NCBI GenBank assembly: GCA_900545615.1
Contig: UQZM01000023.1
Location: 1 to 27,909 of the forward strand
Reading direction: 5' to 3'
From: an uncultured Collinsella sp.
GTDB taxonomy: Bacteria; Actinomycetota; Coriobacteriia; Coriobacteriales; Coriobacteriaceae
DNA length: 27,909 nucleotides
A program made the position numbers and the translations under genes. Of this stretch, positions 23,301 through 27,909 are shown piece after piece. Under the pieces are notes generated by a model. That model was not told the DNA's origin, ran no database searches, and worked only from the letters and a program-made list of their open reading frames with translations. Numbering within the stretch: position 1 is the stretch's first letter; each line of letters opens with the position of its first letter.

Positions 23301-25474
23301 CCTCCGCTGACCTCCTTAAAGATATGTCGATAACGCATGGCGACCGCGTCGCGCAAGGGACGCGTCGCCACAGAGTCAAGGTTGCAAGCATACCGCAAGA
23401 GCTCGACCGCGTCCAAATGGGCCCACTCGATCAGCTCCTCGTCGGCGTCCAGGTCGACAAAGCGCAGGGTCACACCACCATGCTGGCGATAACCCAGGAT
23501 CTCGCCTTCATGGCGCAGGCGCAGGTCCATCTGGGCGAGCGTAAAGCCGTCCGAGGTCTTTTCGAGCGACTGGAGACGGTCTTGTGCCGCCGATGCGCCG
23601 CCGTTGCCCTTGGAGTGCGTCATGACCAGGCACGTGCCCGACACACTGCCACGGCCCACGCGGCCGCGCAGCTGGTGCAGGGCAGCCAATCCAAAGCGCT
23701 CGCCGTTCTCGATGACCATGACGGTGGCGTTAGGCACGTCGACGCCCACCTCGACCACCGTAGTCGAGACGAGCACGTCAATCTCGCCACGCTTGAAGGC
23801 ATCGATAACCTGGTCCTTCTCCCCCGCCGGCATGCGGCCGTGAAGGCGCTCGACGGTAAGCCCCGGCAACGCAAGACGCAGTCGGTCGAGCTCGGTTGCC
23901 GTATCGTGCAGCGGCACGGGGACGGTTACGCGGCCCTCGTCGTCGCGAGCAATACCGGGCACGTCTTCCAGCTCATCGGCCGAGTCACTCGGCTCCACGA
24001 GCGGACAAATCACGTAGGCCTGCTGACCCTTTTCATGCGCCTCGCGGATGGCGCCATAGGCGAGGTCACGGCTCGACTCGGTGAGCACGCGTGTCGTCAC
24101 GCCAGCACCAGGGACGGGCCGATGGCGAATGATGCTCGTGTCCAGATCGCCGTAGACCGAAAGCGCCAGCGTACGCGGGATGGGCGTCGCCGTCATAACG
24201 AGCAGATCGGCACCCGGCCCCTTCGCGCGCAGGGCGTTGCGTTGGCCCACACCAAACCGGTGCTGTTCATCGATGACCACGAGCGACAGATGCTTGAACG
24301 CAACGTTATCCGAAAGAACCGCGTGGGTGCCAAAGAGCACGTCAAGCTCGCCCGATTCCAACTGTGCATGGATGCGCTCGCGCTCTGCGGCCGGCGTGGC
24401 ACCCGTCAGAAGTGCCCAGGACATGCCGGCCTGCGAGAGCAGAGGGCCGGTCTTATCGGCATATTGGCGCGCCAGCACGCCCGTGGGCGCCATAACGCAG
24501 GCCTGCGTGCCGCTATCGGCAGCCACAGCCAGCGCGCAGGCGGCAACGGCGGTCTTACCGGTACCGACATCGCCCAGCAGCAGACGGTTCATCACGCGCC
24601 CGCCATCGCACATGTCATGCAGGATGTCTTGGAATGCGGCCTCCTGCTCGTCGCTCAGCGAAAACGGAAGGGCCTGTTTAAGCGCGCCCAGATGCTCGCC
24701 CGCAGTGTGGGCATAGGGCACCACATCGACCAGGCCGCCGTCGTTGCGCAGACGCAGCGCCAGCTGCAGGTAGAGGCACTCCTCGTAGGCAAGACGCCGG
24801 CGTGCGATGTCGCGCTCAGCCATGCTCGAGGGAAAGTGGATCGAACGCAACGCGCGGGCATTGCTCATGAGCTTCCGCTTTGCGCGCAGCGGCGCGGGAA
24901 TCGGATCGAACGGATTGCCGACGACCTCGAGCGCGCCGCTTACGATGCGGCGCATCCACGCCTGGCTCACGCCATCACTCACGTAATGGACCGGCAGGAT
25001 GGTGCCTGCGGCACGCCCGTCCTCGAGCTTTTCAAAGTGCGGCGAGGCCATCTGCTTAAAGCCGTAGGCAAACTCGACCTTGCCCATCACGGCCAGGCGG
25101 TCGCCCTGCTTAAGCTGCTGGGCAATCCAGGGCTGGCGGAAAAAGGCGACCTGCAGCACGCCCGTCTCGTCAACAAGCGAGACCTCGGTCACCTGCATGC
25201 GCGGACGCGGCTGCTTTTGGACGATACGGTCGACCGTGGCGATGATGGTGCACACGGTACCGATGGGCGCCATCTCGATAGACCAAGAACGGGTAAAGTC
25301 GAGGTATCGATGAGGGATATGGAGAAGGAGGTCCCCCACCGTCCGAATTCCCAGACGGCGAAGGGCCTCCTCACGTTTACCCGAAACATATTTGAGTCGC
25401 GCGATATCCTCGTCGAGCGCATTGCTCTGGGCAAAGCGCTCCGAGACGCGCGGCACGGAGCACAGCTCGGACAT
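23297..25474 (-). CDS. recG: ATP-dependent DNA helicase RecG
   Basis: RecG is a superfamily 2 branch-migration helicase that remodels stalled forks and Holliday junctions. The protein is 725 residues, a little longer than the common 680-700. It has an N-terminal wedge/OB domain. Walker A GDVGTGKT is at 301-308, the DEQH box at 402-405 (VVIDEQHRFG), then TATPIPRTLALS, VEVGVDVPNATVM and QLRGRVGRG. These are the standard RecG motifs in order. The ATG at 25474 lies ten bases after the fakA stop. Placement between fakA and rsmD is common in Gram-positive bacteria. Confidence 0.97.
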   Translation of the reverse strand: MSELCSVPRVSERFAQSNALDEDIARLKYVSGKREEALRRLGIRTVGDLLLHIPHRYLDFTRSWSIEMAPIGTVCTIIATVDRIVQKQPRPRMQVTEVSLVDETGVLQVAFFRQPWIAQQLKQGDRLAVMGKVEFAYGFKQMASPHFEKLEDGRAAGTILPVHYVSDGVSQAWMRRIVSGALEVVGNPFDPIPAPLRAKRKLMSNARALRSIHFPSSMAERDIARRRLAYEECLYLQLALRLRNDGGLVDVVPYAHTAGEHLGALKQALPFSLSDEQEAAFQDILHDMCDGGRVMNRLLLGDVGTGKTAVAACALAVAADSGTQACVMAPTGVLARQYADKTGPLLSQAGMSWALLTGATPAAERERIHAQLESGELDVLFGTHAVLSDNVAFKHLSLVVIDEQHRFGVGQRNALRAKGPGADLLVMTATPIPRTLALSVYGDLDTSIIRHRPVPGAGVTTRVLTESSRDLAYGAIREAHEKGQQAYVICPLVEPSDSADELEDVPGIARDDEGRVTVPVPLHDTATELDRLRLALPGLTVERLHGRMPAGEKDQVIDAFKRGEIDVLVSTTVVEVGVDVPNATVMVIENGERFGLAALHQLRGRVGRGSVSGTCLVMTHSKGNGGASAAQDRLQSLEKTSDGFTLAQMDLRLRHEGEILGYRQHGGVTLRFVDLDADEELIEWAHLDAVELLRYACNLDSVATRPLRDAVAMRYRHIFKEVSGG

Positions 25475-25484
25475 GGGCAGTTGC

Positions 25485-27146
25485 CTACTCGATCGAGAAG
25501 ATCACGGGATAGAGCGGCTGCTCGCCACGATGGGCGTCAATCTCCAGATCGGGCTGAGCCTCCTCGATAGCGTCGACGATCTCCTGGAAGGCCTCATCGG
25601 ACAGCTCCTCGCCGGCCAGAATCGTCAGCGCGTCGCCCTCCTCTTCCTCCTGCATGCGGTTGATGCAGTCGAGCGTGACCTGCTTCACGTCGGAACCGAC
25701 CACGTCGATGGAGCCGGCGATGATACCCATGACGTCACCGGAGTGAATCGGAGAACCGTCAGAGGCACTGGAGTCGCGCACGGCGCGGGTGACCTCGCCA
25801 TCGCGGACCTCGCTGATGGCGTCGACCATGGCGGCGACGGCATCCTCGAGCTCGGAATCGGGCAGGACCGCGAACAGCGCGGAGAAGGCCTGCGGGACGG
25901 TCTTGGTGGGAACGACGGCGACCTTCTTGTCGGTGCAGGCTGAAGCAGCAGCCTCAGCGGCCATGCGGATGTTGCCGTTGTTGGGCAGGATGATGACCGA
26001 GGTCGCGTTGACCTGGTCCACCGCGCCCAGCAGGTCGGCGGTCGAGGGATTCATAGTCTGGCCACCGGACACGATCACGTCGACGCCGAGGGACTTGAGG
26101 ATGTCGGCCTCGCCGGAACCGGCGGCAACGGCGACAAAGCCCAGCGCCTTGGCGGGCTCGGCGGCCTTTTCCTGATCCTCGTGGATCTTGGCGGTACGGT
26201 CGTGGGCCTCCATCTCCATGTTGTGGATAAAGACCTCATAGATCTGACCGAGCTGCAGCATGTGCTCGAGCACCAGGTTGGGGGTGTTGGAGTGCACATG
26301 GATCTTGTAGTCGGGATAGGCGCCCACGAGAAGCTCGCAGTCGCCCATGGAACCCAGGAACTTAAGGCACTCGTCCTCGTCAAACGGGGCGTCGGCCTTA
26401 AACAGGAACTCGTTGCAGTAGCGGAACTCCGAGCCCTCCCAATCGTCGTTGGCCTCGATCTCAACGCGACCAAGGGCCGCGTCGCGGGCAGAGACAGCGG
26501 AATCAAACGTGGCGGAGAAATCCTCGACAACGGTGCTGCGGCCAAGTGCTGCAGCCACAAAGTTCTCAAGGAAGATGGCGAAGCCAAAGGCGCCGGAGTC
26601 GACCACGCCGTTCTCCTTCAGAACGGGCAGCAGGTCGGGCGTGCGGGCGACGGACTGGTACGCCTCGACGACGATAGCATCGAGCGCATCCTCGGCCGAG
26701 AACTTCTTCTTCTCGCACTCATCGGCCTTGGTCGAGACATCGCGCAGGACCGTGAGGATCGTGCCCTCGATGGGCTTGCGGACAGCCTGGAAGGCAACCT
26801 TGACGGCACGACGGAAGGCGAAGGCAATGTTGGCGGACGTAATAGGCTCGTCGGCAGAGACAAGACCCTCGGCCACGCCGCGCAGAATCTGCGAGGTGAT
26901 GACTCCGGAGTTACCGCGGGCACCCATCAGGGAGCCGTGGGTGATGGCGCCGGCGATGGCCTCCATATCGGCATCGGCGGGAAGGGCGGAAAGCTCCTTG
27001 GTCACCGAGGCGAGCGTGAGCGACATGTTGGTGCCGGTGTCGCCGTCGGGTACGGGGAAGACGTTGAGCTTGTTGATCTCCTCGGCCTTGTCGGAAACGG
27101 CAGCCGCAGCGACCGGAAAACAGGTGCGAATGGTCTTTGCAATCAT
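25485..27146 (-). CDS. fakA: DAK2/DhaL-domain fatty acid kinase FakA-like
   Basis: FakA phosphorylates fatty acids held by FakB to acyl-phosphate, for incorporation into phospholipids. The protein is 553 residues, matching FakA. The N-terminal DhaL domain carries the Mg-binding motif NVFPVPDGDTGTNM at 28-41, then HGSLMGARGNSGVITSQILRG in the nucleotide-binding region. A middle domain with VDSGAFGFAIFLENF and a C-terminal domain with VIILPNNGNIRMAAEAA complete the FakA layout. No FakB (DegV) gene is in the window. It follows asp23 and precedes recG, the common arrangement. PlsX and AcpP downstream use the same acyl-phosphate pool. A dihydroxyacetone kinase role is unlikely given length and context. 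Confidence 0.9.
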   Translation of the reverse strand: MIAKTIRTCFPVAAAAVSDKAEEINKLNVFPVPDGDTGTNMSLTLASVTKELSALPADADMEAIAGAITHGSLMGARGNSGVITSQILRGVAEGLVSADEPITSANIAFAFRRAVKVAFQAVRKPIEGTILTVLRDVSTKADECEKKKFSAEDALDAIVVEAYQSVARTPDLLPVLKENGVVDSGAFGFAIFLENFVAAALGRSTVVEDFSATFDSAVSARDAALGRVEIEANDDWEGSEFRYCNEFLFKADAPFDEDECLKFLGSMGDCELLVGAYPDYKIHVHSNTPNLVLEHMLQLGQIYEVFIHNMEMEAHDRTAKIHEDQEKAAEPAKALGFVAVAAGSGEADILKSLGVDVIVSGGQTMNPSTADLLGAVDQVNATSVIILPNNGNIRMAAEAAASACTDKKVAVVPTKTVPQAFSALFAVLPDSELEDAVAAMVDAISEVRDGEVTRAVRDSSASDGSPIHSGDVMGIIAGSIDVVGSDVKQVTLDCINRMQEEEEGDALTILAGEELSDEAFQEIVDAIEEAQPDLEIDAHRGEQPLYPVIFSIE

Positions 27147-27173
27147 GGGTATTTGAATCTCCGTTTTCGGATG

Positions 27174-27530
27174 CTAGTTCAGACGGCTCTTGAGCGCGTC
27201 GATATGGATACCGATCTTAAGGCTGGCGGGATCGATCTGGGCGATCTCCTGCAGGGTAAAGGCAACGGAGCTCGAAAGATTGTGGCAGACGGACTTCATG
27301 TTGACGCCGCTCTCGAGCACGACGTGAAGATCGACCGTAAGGCCGTTCTCGTCGGCGGAGACAAGCACGCCCTTGCGGAGGCGCTGACCGGCAAGCAGGC
27401 GCACGCTCTCGGCGCCCTGGAGCTGTTCGGCCATACCGACGACGCCATAGCACGTCATCGCGGCATAACCGGCAATATCGGCAATAACGTCGTTCGAGAC
27501 GCTCAGGCTGCCGTTAATGGTCTCAGACAC
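27174..27530 (-). CDS. Asp23/Gls24 family envelope stress response protein
   Basis: The protein is 118 residues from a GTG at 27530 with AAGGAG six bases upstream; the ORF to an ATG at 27563 lacks a ribosome binding site. The sequence fits the family: SNDVIADIAGYAAMTCYGVVGMA, KGVLVSADENGLTVDLHVVLESGVNM, and HIDALKSRLN at the end. These small proteins lie next to fakA in most Gram-positive genomes and are associated with alkaline or envelope stress; their precise action is not known. A short hairpin (27546-27560) and a possible -10 box lie upstream. It heads the long operon. Confidence 0.9.
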   Translation of the reverse strand: MSETINGSLSVSNDVIADIAGYAAMTCYGVVGMAEQLQGAESVRLLAGQRLRKGVLVSADENGLTVDLHVVLESGVNMKSVCHNLSSSVAFTLQEIAQIDPASLKIGIHIDALKSRLN

Positions 27531-27586
27531 AAGAATCTCCTTATCTGGTGCTCGCGGCACCATCTCGTGGGAGCAATCATTGGAAT

Positions 27587-27592
27587 ATTCTA
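27587..27592 (-). promoter_or_regulatory. possible -10 box of the asp23-fakA operon
   Basis: TAGAAT on the minus strand lies 57 bp upstream of the GTG start. The region 17 bp further upstream has no good -35 hexamer. Between it and the ribosome binding site is a perfect 5-bp-stem hairpin, GGTGC with GCACC. Confidence 0.3.
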
Positions 27593-27688
27593 CAACGACC
27601 GCGCCATGTTGAGGTGGCGGGCCTCGGGATTACATCCTCGACACGAAATGTTGATACGGTAACGTTCGCGAACAGCGATCGCGGCATG

Positions 27689-27718
27689 AAAAAACCCGCC
27701 GCATAAGCGACGGGTTTT
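27689..27718 (-). terminator. intrinsic terminator of the tRNA-Asn pair
   Basis: On the minus strand AAAACCCG and CGGGTTTT form an 8-bp stem with an inner CGC/GCG helix and a TTAT loop, followed by six T in all. It lies seven bases beyond the CCA end of the nearer tRNA and separates the tRNAs from the asp23 operon. Confidence 0.9.
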
Positions 27719-27724
27719 ACAACC

Positions 27725-27799
27725 TGGCTCCCCGGGTAGGACTCGAACCTACAACAGCGCGGTTAACAGCCGCGTGCTCTACCATTGAGCTACCGAGGA
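27725..27799 (-). tRNA. tRNA-Asn (GTT), distal copy
   Basis: The 75-nt gene folds as a complete cloverleaf with acceptor TCCTCGG/CCGGGGA, discriminator G and an encoded CCA end. The anticodon stem is CGCGG/CCGCG, with loop CTGTTAA and anticodon GTT at 27765-27767. The T arm is GTAGG TTCGAGT CCTAC. It reads asparagine AAC and AAT codons. It is identical to the copy at 27833-27907. Confidence 0.98.
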
Positions 27800-27832
27800 A
27801 TTTAAAGCCCAACGGAAAGGGCTGGAAAATTC

Positions 27833-27907
27833 TGGCTCCCCGGGTAGGACTCGAACCTACAACAGCGCGGTTAACAGCCGCGTGCTCTACCATTGAGCTA
27901 CCGAGGA
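27833..27907 (-). tRNA. tRNA-Asn (GTT), proximal copy
   Basis: This copy has the same 75-nt sequence as the distal tRNA-Asn, including the CCA end, with the anticodon at 27873-27875. The genes are separated by 33 bp without a terminator, so they are probably one transcript ended at 27689. The window ends two bases upstream, so its promoter is not visible. Confidence 0.98.
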
Positions 27908-27909
27908 AT

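Noticed and set aside
23324..25570. A 748-codon plus-strand open frame opposite recG
   Set aside because: It is antisense to RecG with intact helicase motifs, has no good ribosome binding site, and has Arg/His/Gln-rich shadow composition.
1..27909. CRISPR array, prophage, transposase or defence genes
   Set aside because: No spaced direct repeats, integrase, transposase, phage structural or toxin-antitoxin genes were recognised on either strand.

Overview
This window is ordinary chromosomal DNA from a GC-rich (roughly 60% by eye), low-redundancy bacterium. GTG and TTG starts are frequent, Shine-Dalgarno sites are good, and stop-start overlaps are common. The protein types and gene order (coaD, a SepIVA-like coiled-coil gene, DUF177, rpmF, plsX, acpP, rnc, smc, ftsY, ffh), with a Firmicute-style T-box before ileS and B. 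subtilis-type ThyA, suggest an actinobacterium of class Coriobacteriia, plausibly Collinsella or a relative. That placement is inference from gene content; no 16S rRNA gene is present.

Layout. 1-3390 holds ileS on the minus strand, with a transcriptional T-box leader upstream and a run of hairpins downstream. 3486-4574 is a glycerol-dehydrogenase-like gene on the plus strand, converging on a DUF523/TudS-like gene; both share a strong bidirectional hairpin. ftsH lies upstream of the DUF523 gene. 7143-7628 is a CobO/BtuR-type corrinoid adenosyltransferase reading frame broken by a TAA at codon 5. 7713-11588 holds a MATE transporter, a SpoU-type RNA methyltransferase, folA and thyA, all minus. 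11755-12519 is a divergent plus-strand gene fusing a DUF134 DNA-binding domain to a NifX/NifB-like domain with a Cys/His-rich tail; two near-identical palindromes bracket its putative promoter.

12637-27530 is one almost unbroken minus-strand block of housekeeping genes. In transcription order it is asp23, fakA, recG, rsmD, coaD, sepIVA-like, yceD (DUF177), rpmF, plsX, acpP, rnc, smc, ftsY and ffh. Many genes overlap or lie within about 10 bp. It joins fatty-acid activation (FakA, PlsX, ACP), CoA synthesis (CoaD), ribosome and rRNA functions (RsmD, L32, DUF177, RNase III), chromosome maintenance (RecG, SMC) and membrane protein targeting (FtsY, Ffh). Intrinsic-terminator-like hairpins break it between rpmF and plsX and between plsX and acpP. 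Two identical tRNA-Asn(GTT) genes with their own terminator close the window.

No phage, insertion sequence with transposase, CRISPR array or defence island was seen. The items most worth a second look are the interrupted cobO-like gene, the paired operators and fusion architecture of the DUF134-Nif gene, the 101-bp branched inverted repeat downstream of ileS, and the terminators that sit directly against ribosome binding sites.
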